Notes under the pieces: model-generated
What the model was told of the DNA's origin: nothing
Database searches by the model: none
The model's input: the letters and a program-made list of their open reading frames with translations, nothing else
Position numbers and translations under genes: made by a program
Assembly: GCA_000469685.2 (NCBI GenBank)
Contig: LS997567.1
Location: 1,088,302 to 1,152,301 of the forward strand
Direction of reading: 5' to 3'
Source: Haemonchus contortus
Lineage: Eukaryota; Nematoda; Chromadorea; Rhabditida; Trichostrongylidae
Length of the DNA stretch: 64,000 nucleotides
Shown: piece by piece, positions 12,437 through 23,977 of the stretch
Layout: every line of letters begins with the position of its first letter
Position numbering within the stretch: the first letter of the stretch is position 1

Positions 12437-13814
12437 TTCTCAGAACTTCATGAATGGGACCGCTTTTTTGATCATCGGATAGTCTTCCAGTACAGGTACG
12501 ACATTTGTTGAACCTAATTTAACTGCCCGCCTTAATCAACATGATCGAAAGCGAATCTTCGTTGATGGAGAAATGAAAACACTCATTTTTGGATCTAATT
12601 CTTCCTCGTAGTAGAAAAATTACCAAGAGTAGTTTCAGAAAAGCAGTTTCACCTTTAACTGCAACCCACTTACGCCTACCTTTTGTTTCAATTCGAAGCT
12701 TCCAGAGAATGAATATTCGATCTTTCGTTGCAGGTTACGGAGAATATGTCAGCTTTACCTTCTGCTACGCTGATGGCAACTTTTAAGAATGGCTCCCAAG
12801 CAATGCTTTCTGTCTGAGCACTCTGATCACTCTTGTCCAAGTTTTGTGATGATTTCGATCATATTATGGGTTAGCAATATTTATGTCAATGAAAATTTGG
12901 TTTGAAATTTCGTTTTGTTTCGGTAACATTCAAAGGCAAATCCAACTCATTTTGCTGGAGATACTAGTAATTCGGATTAACTGTGCTCTGGTAGCTGAAA
13001 GTCTGTTGAACTATTCTCTGACCGGGCTTCTGGCGTGAAGCTGGCCCATGCATTGACATGGAGGAAACACGTAGACAATGCATCCGTCACAACCAAAACT
13101 CCCAAGGACTTAGTTATATTTTCTGTTTCAATAGAGTTTCCTGGTTCTTCATCTAGTTTCTCCTGCAGCAATGGCGGTTTGTCAGTAGCAGGCGGAACAA
13201 AAGTCGGAAGCATTCAAAATGATCGTCCCTCAGCGAGTCTAGTTCGTGTAGAAGTCAGGACTCATATTGTGCTATTACGCTGCCTCTTTACCCTCAGGGA
13301 ATCTCATGTTGGGTTTCGAATAGAGTGTTACTGTTTGAATATTACTTTTTGTTGTAGTAGGTCACTCTTCGGTGTCGGAATTCAATTCTTTCTCTTTTAG
13401 TGCTCCCGTACAACGAAGTCACTTTTTTGTATGAAACAGTAAGCAGATCTATTGAATCATTATCGACAGACTCCTCAATCAGGGTTTTTTTTGAGGATTC
13501 AAAAAGCCTCCGGAGCAGTATCTTCCCTATGGTCGTATGTTCAATCGCATTCTGAGTGCAATTCATTGAAGGCAAGAAATGGGTGGTGTTCTGGGGGCCG
13601 GATGCACAGTTTATTTTATAGATACTACGCTCTACTACTTGCTTTCTATCACCTTCATCAAATGCAGCAGAGTAAACTCACAAAAGTGAATCCAGCTACT
13701 TGGACACCGGCTAGAAGCTGAATACAGCAGCCTCCTGTAAGAGAGAGGTGTGCGATGGTGTTCAAAGGAGATGTACTGATAACATCAAAAATGGCAAAAA
13801 TATGTTGACCCGAC

Positions 13815-13987
13815 TTGATTAGTTAATGTTGTTAATCAGGGGCACTTTAAGTCAAAGGGCACCAAAAACTCAAAAAGGCATCAAAAGGTCTTATTGGGAA
13901 GGAAGGAAGGAGTTAAGGAATCTGCCATCAATTTTGGTGCCTTCCGACTTGGAGGGCCCCTGATTAATAATCAAGTCAATCAATCAA
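13815..13987. repeat. Foldback repeat with arms of about 50 bp
   Basis: Left arm 13815-13863 and right arm 13936-13987 are imperfect reverse complements, sharing TTAATCAGGGGC and AAGGGCACC/AAGGCACC blocks around a spacer of about 72 bp. This suits a small MITE or foldback element. No target-site duplication was identified. Confidence 0.65.
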
Positions 13988-16737
13988 TCGACCTATTTCA
14001 ATCAGGATGCCAACCTCGACTTCTCTTGTTTTTGCAGCTGCTGCATGGTACCAGCGGCCACGGGCTGGTCAACCTTCGAATGACTCCACCTGGCTTTCAC
14101 CCAGCAAAAAACTTCGGCTTGAGATTATCACTGTGATACAAAAGAAATTGCCCAGAGAAATGGATAAGAGGGGATGTTCTGTAAGTCCAAAGTTCGGAAA
14201 TTGGTACATATCGACACTTTGTTGACGCCACATAGTAAATAATAAGCCTCTCGATTTCTGATGTGCCAGGCCCTCAAGATTTTTGCTCTTCGAACAGACT
14301 CATCTTCTATCTATCAACGTGAAATGGTTTACCCTTCAACGTGTTGCGAGGGCACGTGATAGCAACAGTTTCTTATCACTCAGCATAGACGTTTACACTG
14401 AAAAGTAGTTAAAAACAACACTGAGGACAGCATGATTATATAAAATTTCTGCAGATAATTCTGTCTACCTCTTTGACACATCGAAGCCTTGCAGACCTGG
14501 GGTGTATCATTTAATACCACGACATCTTCTTTGTTTCTTGTATTATAGCAACTAAGACAAATAGCTTTAATTAGCTCCTCTCCGACAATCAAAAGGAAAT
14601 AATGAAAGATGCGAGTGAAGAAGATGAATTATCAGGAAATTGATAATTTGAGACTAACGTGGCTTAAAAGTCATTAAGGCAGGCCTTCGAACTGTGTTGA
14701 AGGCTAGACTGTAGCCTGGGCTGCCTACAACTGAGCCATATGCACTTCGCGCTGGTCTCGGTCTATTTTTAGCGTCCTCCATCTGCTAATAACGTTGTAA
14801 GCTAAAAATAGATAACAAGTTTCTGCTCATTCAATATGCCACACCTACCAATTTGCGTCCTTTCTCGCCTTCTTGGATTAGTTTTGTGCCGAAAACTTAA
14901 AATAATCGAGAGGTTATCAATCTGAGAACCTCTTCAACTTCCACCAGGGATGTTTTGCGGTTTCGTGCGGCTTTCCGCTGATAACTACTATTTACTATCC
15001 ACCCTATTATCTTTTAAAAAGCCGTCAGCTAAATTCTTGTAGTTCAGCTGAGCATTAGCCACAAATGCTCTATCACACTAAGAATGAAAAATCGGGTGGG
15101 ATGGGATAAATCACCAATCGGGGGATGGGCAACTATTTAGTTCATTTCTTCAACAATCATAAATTGACCTGCAAATGCCTGGCTGGATGTGGAGCTAATC
15201 CTGTGCAGGAAACTTGTGTGCACGCAGATAACGTCATTCTCATTCGGCAGTGCTTCCCATTACACTTGCTGTTGTGTTTTCGTCCACCTCGATATATGAA
15301 TAACAGCAGCGGTAGAGGTAGCTTAACTGGTAAACAACGATGTGATACCGTTACGTTTCTCATGAATAAAAAATGTCAATATATTGGAATGAGTGGAACC
15401 TGGATAAGGGGCCAGTTCATGGGATTATTCTTGCAATACCCGCTGCTAGACCGTCAACACTACCCTATGGGCTAACTTGAATCTCTACAGAAGCAATACT
15501 AAAACACTTTTCTTCTTGGAAATAGAGAAGATGACCTCACATTTCTTCTTCCATTGCTTATCAACAAGCCATTTTAATGGAATGAAATCCTGTGTATTTG
15601 GCAGCAGAATTATGGACGAGACCTATGACCGTAGGAAAGGCATAGTAGTAGTAGTATAGCAGAACTATAATTCAAAATACACTCAAATGTTACCGATAGG
15701 ATGTCCTCAATAGGACTCGCTTTGGAAGAACCTTCATGAAAAAAAAGGTAAGTAACTCGGCTTGAATAGCAACGTGAAGGCTGTGAGAACTCGACTGGTT
15801 CAAGTCAGTCTCAACACAATTTGGCAGTTGGTTTTCATCGCCATCCCTCCGAAAAAGAACGATAACCGGATCTTATCATTGTGCAAACGTTCTCCGTCAC
15901 ATAAGGGATCACTGAACACATTTGTAAAAAGACCATGATTGCTCTGAAAATCGTAACCATTACGAATGGACCTCCATCAACTGAACCTGTCTCATGCCCC
16001 AACACAACCGGATTCATTGTACCCGTCACTAATTAAAAATAACAGTAGCTGCATTCTTGGAATAAAGTTGTGAATGCAGTAATGCTTTGCATCCCAATTA
16101 ATCATGCAAGACATTAGGGTGTTAGCCAAAATCCTGGTTGACTGCATTTGCGCTCAGGTTAGTCCCTCATTCTGACTGGATGCCGATTCGAAGGCTTAAC
16201 TCCGAAGGTTCGGTGGTCGATTCTTCAATCCTGGGAGGGCAGCTAGAAAAGGCTCCGCACTAGCGCCCTGTGATTCTCCGGGTTTGCTCAGAGGTCTGAA
16301 CGGTTAATTAATCTCTACCGGTATACTATGCCTTTTCATATCTGACAATGAGCAGTATGGTGCAAACTCCAAATATGTACTCTATTGACGCTTCCGCGCA
16401 TGCATGAAATTCCAATTTATTTTAATTCTTTATTATTTTTAAGACTGAGTATTTAATTTGTATGTACATGCTAAATGCTGAATCGAACTGAATACCAGTC
16501 TTAACCAGTGCATTGATAAATTAAAAGAGTGAGCATACAAATACAATGACTCGAATATTAATTAGATACGGAAATAGTAAATCTAACACGATAATTTCAT
16601 CAAAGTATAAATATTTGTACATGAAAAGATGGGCCTGAATGGACACTACAACCTATAAATAGGAAAATAAAAGTCTGCATGAATTCATGTTCGAAACAGT
16701 ACCATCAGAATTGCGTAAAAGTTAGCAAATCGGGACA

Positions 16738-16751
16738 CCCCCCCCCCCCCC
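16738..16751. repeat. Poly-C tract, 14 C
   Basis: Run of 14 cytosines. Confidence 0.95.
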
Positions 16752-17295
16752 TAAGTCACGGTTATTATTTGAACAATATTATGTATTCAATAATAGCCGT
16801 GGTTTCCGATACCTTCTATCATAATCCCTGATAAATTACGCACAAGGAGTGGTTGAGCGGTTGGAATTGACTTGGAAATGGTATATGCAACACATAAACG
16901 ACCCATCGCTAAGACCCTTAAAGTCAGCTTTAGGGCTATCCTGGCCCCACTTCGACTTTTTTGTGACAGCCATGTTTTTATGTACCGAAATGAGATGATT
17001 TTTAATAAAGGCTTTCTACCAGATTCAGGTTGAGGTTGGAACAACGAAAGTTGTAGTAAGAAGAAAAGGATGTCCCGATTCATCTATGTTTCGTTCGTTC
17101 TCACTCAAAAAGTTCTTACTCAAAATCCTCTAGGATAATCGTTTTTACTAACTGTTCCTGGTTCAAAAAGATGAACACAGAGGTATTTACAACTTTAATA
17201 TAATAGTTAGCATGTTGTGAGGTATTGAAGAGGGTAATGATCTGAAATGGTGTCCATCACATTTCAAGCGAAATTTCGAGGATTGCTCTCCGAGC

Positions 17296-18019
17296 TTAGT
17301 AGTTGTAGCGGCACATCCGCTCGAATGCTATTTGACGGTCTCGTTCCTCTTCGATGTGCAAACGAACGTTCTCAATCAGCGTCTGATCCAACTTTCTGGA
17401 ATTTGAAACAGTTGTTTAGGTGAGAGAAGGCAACAACGGGTTATTTTCGTCTGTTTTTGACACGAACGATGTTTTCCCGGTCTCGTGGTCAGCAACCTTG
17501 CTCACTTCAGCACCTAACCTATGGCGCAACAACTGATCGGCGCAAGGGATGAGCGGTAACAAACCTGCTAGTCTGCAGGAAAACATAAAATTTGAAGCGA
17601 AGATCAGTCAAAGCCCTAGTAATCTGAATGAAGAATGCAGTCGGTCCTATTTTCAACTCAGCCAGTACCTTATTTCACATAGAACCTAGCACGTCATCAT
17701 TCATTTGTATCGAATGGAAAACAGAAAAAGCTAAAATTAACGAACTTGACATCAGATGTTTTTCGGGCCCAATCTAGTCCGAAAATGGTGGAGGCTGAGT
17801 GGATATCTTCACGGGAGTCCTTACGTTCTGCAGAAAGCATTTGGTTTTCGTTTGTTGCTATGCCCTCACTCCTGCAATGAAGAATATGTATAAGGGAATT
17901 TCAGCACTACGACTTGAATAGGTGAACGAGGCTTACTTCTCAGCAGCCATGAACGGATTAACCGACTTCCTCCATTGGTTCATTCGAGCAGCAGCCAATC
18001 GAGCATTTAACCAAGGCAT
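17296..18019 (-). CDS. Small four-exon gene, 91-residue protein of unknown function
   Basis: Four short exons on the - strand join in perfect frame: 18019-17937, 17871-17825, 17564-17519 and 17395-17296. All introns are GT-AG (donors GTAAGC, GTAAGG, GTTAGG). The protein starts MPWLNARLAAARMNQW, an Arg-rich stretch without acidic residues that could be a mitochondrial presequence or amphipathic helix. It continues through LLPLIPCADQLLRHRKLDQT and ends in a charged helix, IEEERDRQIAFERMCRYNY. The two Cys (IPC and MCR) are widely separated. The start lies 28 bases after a TTTTCAG acceptor, suiting trans-splicing. I do not recognise the family. Gene reality is supported by phase agreement at all three junctions, compact introns and a clean stop. 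Mitochondrial location is only a guess. Confidence 0.68.
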
Positions 18020-18599
18020 TTTTTATTTCGACGTTGTAGAAGTTACTCTGAAAATCACACCTGATATGCAGCTTCTTCGCACACGAGGTAAAACTACTTA
18101 GTAATCACAAGGGTACCCACCGTTTGCAGGATAAAATCTGAAGGTAACGAACACGCTGTCGAAAACATGTTGCCATCCTGCCTATTTATACAACGCGAGG
18201 TGAACTTTCAATTGTGGGCGGTGCCAACATTCGTCAACAAGTTTTCCCTACGTTTGAGCAACAAATGTGGACTTTGGCCTTTAAGACTGATTGTGTTGCT
18301 TTATAGAGATACACGATAAACATGGAAGTTATAACCAAATTAGAGATCAAAGGCCTGGGCACATTAGACATCCAAGATCACCTACAAATAACACATTTGA
18401 AAGGTAAAGTAGAAATAGAAGTGATGGAGGTAGGTCGAATGTACAACAATCGCCTAAGGGGATGAGGTTCTGTTTCTTCACAAGTTGCATACTGTCACGG
18501 ATAACAGGAGACATGAACACATTTCTACACGTGATTCTACAGGTATTTACGTATCTGCCTATATATGTGCAAGTAAACTAAGCCAAATTTAGACTCACC

Positions 18600-18834
18600 G
18601 TAAGAAATTCAACAGACAACAGAGCTCGAAGAATGAACAAGAAAACCGGCTTAGACAGAGACCATTGCAACTATTGATACAGGATGAAAATTGCTCCGGT
18701 GTTTTCGCTTCATATGCCCATATTTGCTGTCTCTGAGTAAACCAGTTGGGTTGCAATGATTTATAGCTGCTCAAGATGAGTTCCAACATTGAACTGCGCG
18801 AAATAGCAACAATATGTGCCAACACAATCTCTTG
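18600..18834 (-). CDS. Orphan splice-bounded exon, unknown product
   Basis: A - strand frame of about 78 codons is bounded by an ACACAG acceptor and a CG/GTGAGT donor. It reads from LQEIVLAHIVAISRSSMLE through FTQRQQIWAYEAKTPEQFSS to a Cys- and Phe-rich end (FSCSFFELCCLLNFLR). I could not find flanking exons or a start. It might belong upstream of the small gene ending at 17296 or to a separate gene. No family is recognised, and a chance open stretch is possible. Confidence 0.3.
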
Positions 18835-21800
18835 CAATCCTGTGTTGAATTGGATACCACGGAACGCACGTAATTTTCTCCTATTCCTGGGGAGTAGACA
18901 GCTTCAAAGAACTGTCGTAGGTAAGTTATTAGGTAATAACTGACATAATTCAATAGTAGTTCAAGGCTAGGTAGCAGTTACGGAATTGATCAAGCATTTG
19001 CTTAAATAGAACTGCAAAAATGGCTGTGCGAGGGACCTTAGTGATCGTTGCGAAGGAACAAGTAAGGAACATCAGTTGTACATAAAACTACAGCATTTTT
19101 GGAGCATTTGGTCCGGAATGGCGTCAACATCTCCCACATTTTTTGAGCTGTACTTCTTTTCCCTTGGCTAACCCTCGTTTACTGAGCAAAACTGACAAAC
19201 TCGAACGTGTTACTTCTAAAAATACTATAGCGCAGCTGTGACGCTCTTAGCAGTTCTGTAGGACAAATATGGAAAGGGACATCTCCGCGAACCTATCGGG
19301 TTTTGCACCATGTAACAATAGGGTACGGTGTTAAAGGTGCTTTAGAAGGGCTCGTAAGATTTTTAAAATCATAAAGATTAGTAGATTATTGCTTCGATAA
19401 TGTGCGCCTAAAACCAGGCTCAGCCAAGGTACGGATGTGTACAAGAGCAGAAACTGGATACTGGTCTGGGACCGTGGAGGTGATGAAAACGAATATACTT
19501 GTAGTTTCTCAAGTAAAGCCATAATCTTCATAAAAAGTCCTGAAGTAAATCGACTTTCGTAGCTTCTACTCTATCCCGTCTCTTTAAGTTAGGGGAAAAG
19601 GCCTGACAACAATCCTTCGAGTACAATCAAAACATTCGCGACCACAGCAACAAATTTCCTGTTGTGTATGTCATTTTTCACTTTTTTCTACATTCATACC
19701 CTCGACCTTGCCACCACACAATATAGCCCGATGAGCGACTGACAACTGACGCTCTACGCAAAGCATTCCGCGCGATACCTCATCACATCCTTCTCCTTCC
19801 AATAATTACCAACCCCCCCCCCTCTATTTCCAATCCAGTTCGTATTTGATGGACTGCTTTTGATTCTCTTAGGCTTTGATGTCTTTAGTCTTCAAAAGAG
19901 TAAAGCCTTTCTAACAGCACGGAAATGAATTACGTGGAGGTATTTCTAAACAAAAATTAGTCTTGGGACTTTTAATTTTCATTCGTTCGATAAACTGATG
20001 GAGTTGAGAGTATCATGAGCAACCTCATGGAGGACCTGCAGTTGGCCCAGTATTCTGAAGCAAATCCTATGCACTGATTTGGGAACTCTACAGCACATTC
20101 AACCTGTATTGTATGAGTATTTTCGCATGCATAATTTTGGGTACAGATTAGGTCTGCTGCTTGAATGTTGCTAGGAAGGAACCATAGAACAACTCATTGC
20201 CGGCTGCAGTAAAACATTTGTAGGGAACCTTAACTTTTGCCTACTTATACTGGAAGCATCACTTGTCATTACAAAATTTGAATTGCACAACGCGAAGCAG
20301 TTGTCAGCTTCTCCCCTTCCTCATATCCTTTCAGCTCATCTTTTCACTGAATCCTTGTAATTAGCCCTTTTTTGAAGCAACAAAATGACTTACCCGAAAT
20401 GATAAAGAAGTAAAGCCCTATGTCACTGTGTGCGCTTGAACTTACGAACTTACTCCATCCCTCTTTTTCTTCCATGACGGTATCGCTTTTTGATCATCCC
20501 CTGTTAATATAACTCTCACCCACTTGTGTTCGAAGTTTTCAAACATGAACGTTGAATTAATGTTAATTTTCGCCTTGAGCCCCTTGCCCGGGTAGAAAAT
20601 ATTACATATTTTCAATTCTCTTGATTGTTGATTAACCTTCTTGACTTGCGGTCTTTAGCGTGTGAATTCATATGTTATGTAGTGTAGGCCATGAAATAAA
20701 AAGTAATACCGTGTAGAATTTCTCTAGCCAAGGGTATTTCAATGACAACATGGTTGAACTTGCGTCATTGAAAAAGCAGAACGTGGTGCCTGGAGGTAAA
20801 GAGTGTTCCGGCCTATTGCTGAGCCCTTCTGCTGCAACACTCTCTAGGAATTCCTTTTTTGAATTGCACCATATAAAGACCTTTTTGAGCAGGAATATTC
20901 TTCCCCACTCCCTTCTTTCTCTCACGGACTCTCTCACGTTTTCGAGCCATTAGCTGGCTGAAAATCCTTTTGGTTGCCCTCAGTGCTCACTCATTCCTAA
21001 TCGCTGTAATTTCTATCGCCTGTTGCATCGATAGGGCGATATTACATTCGTTGACGCTGACGAAAAACGGCATTTTTTGAGTGTTGGAAAGAACTAAATA
21101 TTTGTTACGTGTTGTGTAAGCACACAGGTTTTCGGTGATCAAGATTAATGCAACATTTGATTCTTTTTTTCTAGCATAAAATTTTGCTAGGCATACTCCT
21201 ATTTCAGCACAGCGAGTACAACCCTGTAGTTCCCAACTCTTGACGAAAAAATCCAATGCATGACAACTTCAAACACTAGGCGATGTTTGCAAGCAGGTTG
21301 TCAACGATGCCAAGATGACGTTCCAGTATTGCCCCATTTTGGAAATGGGCTGACACCCTATCAGACCATCATGCCTCTCGGACCACAGCAAAGCGTAGGC
21401 AAGTGATGCTGAGCTTGCTAGCTCAACCTGAGAGGAGCAATTTCAAGCGGCATTCCATTCGTACTTGAAAAAAATCCCCCTGAACTGAGCGTTCACCTGG
21501 TCCAAAAGCTCTTCGAACAAAAAGGCAAAAGAAAGTCTATGTCACTCTATTTTTTGAGCTAAGCTGCTGTCACCTTGACTATATTGTTGCAGAAATTTAG
21601 ATTTGCGATAAAAGGCCTTGTCTTGATAAATTCTTGGGGCTTTAATCAATCCCATCAGAGGGATGCGCCCACGCATTCGGCTTCCATTTAGAACCGTAGA
21701 AGCGTATTGAATGCGTATATGGCCTTTTACAATGAATTGCGGTGGCCAGCCCATGTTCAAGTCAGTGTTTTTATCCTCTTAGACAAGTCCGATACCAGTT

Positions 21801-23977
21801 AACCGACCCTGGTGGAATGATGATAGGCTTGGTTGGCCCAGGCGGATGTCGATCAGAGATTCTTACTCAGGACCATGCGTGTGTGAAGTGCGTCCTTGCC
21901 AATACATCACGTACACCCTCTTGAATACCTTTGCGATAAGTTTCCTAAACGAGAAAAACTCTTCACCTCACTCCAAGAAATAGCAGGGACAAGTGATTTG
22001 AAGTGATTCAGAAGATGTGAAGTTGAAGCTTCGACTGCTTATGCCTTACCAACAAATGGGTGATACTTTTCATCCGTAGAAGTGAGCAGGCACCCAAACT
22101 CTCATATTAACTCTGGAATCACTTTAAAAATTACCATTTTTGAGTGGTGTTGCCATGCAATGCATTTGTGAGTGGCCTTGCATGAACGAGAATCCTGAGG
22201 CCTTAGAGTGTAGGTACTTCTGTAACAGTACTACTCTTTTCCTTATGCCCTTTGACTTGATCATCCTTCCGTGTTAGCCCTAGTTTTTCTAGAGGGCTCC
22301 AAAAATAGACATCCTTCAATAGCGTAAAAAAGTGGAGAGTCTAAATTTTCATAGCGGATTCAGCGATGCTCTGTAGTTTTCGAAGGTGAAGGAGCAGATT
22401 ACTTAATTTCTCTCAAGTTAGGAAGATCCTTAAGGGTTCATGCGGCTTCAATAAAGCCCCTATTGATAACATGTTCAATGTTTCTGTGAGTTTTTTGCAA
22501 CAATTGCTTCGCCACTATCGCCTCCACCGCTGTCGTGGCGCCTCTTGGCGCCAACTGTCACCATGCAACTGCGATACATCTCAATCGCGTCGTCAAATCT
22601 TCGGAATCCGTCGTTTTAGCTATCTCTGCTGGACTGAGCAGATAAACGCATGCAGCTAACAGCGATAAAAGCCCGAGCCAGTACGTGCAGTCCACCTGAG
22701 ATCGTTTTTTATTCTCTTACACTATGTTCTGTGAGTTATGGATATGAGCAACATCTCCCCATTAACTTAGACATATCTTCATCAAACAACACATAATTAT
22801 CCAGTACACGGCATTAGAAAGTCATTCGTTCTTTCATTTGTTACTATCCAATTAATGGGACTAGTTGGAGTCTTAGATGGAGATCGGCTTCAGCTACACC
22901 TCATTTCATAATTGCTGACAGAAATCTGGTCTAGTTGTTCAGTTCTCACTTTAAATACTCCCGCATTATGTAAAGCAACTAATCAGATGGTTAAGAGCAT
23001 CATTGACAATGGCACTTTCGTCACTTGAAGTTTCTGTGAGTAGATTGAACTCATTTATTCATTCACTGTAAACGTTAAAAACAGGTATATAAGTCAAGCG
23101 CTTCAGCCCCTTCAGGGCTGCAGCATCTGACTCATTTTAACTTATTTTTTGTTCCGTATTTTGAAGGTTTCCGTCTACGTACTCCAAAGCATTTTCAACT
23201 TGGAGCTGTGCGAGCTTTGCATTCTCCAAACTCACGACATGTTAGCGTTGTCATTTCCTCATTGAAGCTTAACTCACCCGCTCCATTGTTTGTCTATTTC
23301 TCGTCTTTTGAGTTAAACAATGCGGTGCAACTGCCACGATTACCTTTCAATCGCTTTTTGCAATTTATAAGAGCGGAAAGCCTGTGTACTGACGCTCGCT
23401 ATAGATGTAGAGGACCGAGACCAAAATAGGCCTGGTGTTACCACAAGAACAAAGGTTCAGTTAAACCCATATAAAGACTTCTTAATTTTTTCAGTGGAAT
23501 TTTTTGGAAGACAAGGTCAACGAGGGTCTCATACATAGTTCCTTTGGTCCCAGTACGTACATCAATACAGGTCGATCAGTGGGCACACCAAAGAAATGAG
23601 ATGATTTCATTTTGCGAGGTGTTCACTACTAGTAAACTGCATTTGGTGACAAGCAGCAACAGCAAGCGGCTCCCACTGAATGACTAAAGCCTGCTAGCTT
23701 TTGCATGCTGGTGAGTTGAAATTACTCCCCAGTACCGTAGACGCTTTCTTTCCCGTGGGCCTGATTTCATGAAAGAAATTGTTCCTATTACATACGTATT
23801 CAGAGGTGCTCGCTTCTGTTTTCCTTCTCAACGTTACCTTCCAAAATCTCTTCCAGCAGCGTTCTACAACACTTCTTTTTCAGCTCCGAGACCTGTTGAC
23901 TCAAAATTCCTGCTCGTGACTGTCTTTATTATCTGGATTCTCTCCTTGACCGGGCGAGTCATTGCTGGAGAAGAACC
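18835..23977. other. Intergenic region, no gene recognised
   Basis: No supported exon on either strand. Frames of 60-90 codons are scattered and lack motifs. It contains a run of 10 C at 19.81 kb and a small GCCCCTTCAGGGC palindrome near 23.1 kb. The last few hundred bases are expected to hold the promoter or 5' leader of the potassium channel gene. Confidence 0.4.
19813..19822. repeat. Poly-C tract, 10 C
   Basis: Run of 10 cytosines. Confidence 0.95.

Larger units (their letters stand above)
12437..17295. other. Intergenic region, no gene recognised
   Basis: Downstream of the GPCR I find no convincing exon. Frames of 90-120 codons at 13035-13400 (+), 15125-15475 (+) and 16787-17083 (-) lack motifs and splice context. 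The stretch contains the foldback near 13.9 kb and a run of 14 C near 16.74 kb. The sequence AATCGGGACA near 16.73 kb recurs inverted near 17.07 kb, a hint of a small transposon too weak to call. Confidence 0.45.

Noticed and set aside
16130..16280. tRNA-like sequence with a GGTCGATTCTTCAATCC box
   Set aside because: No foldable cloverleaf or matching acceptor stem by eye.
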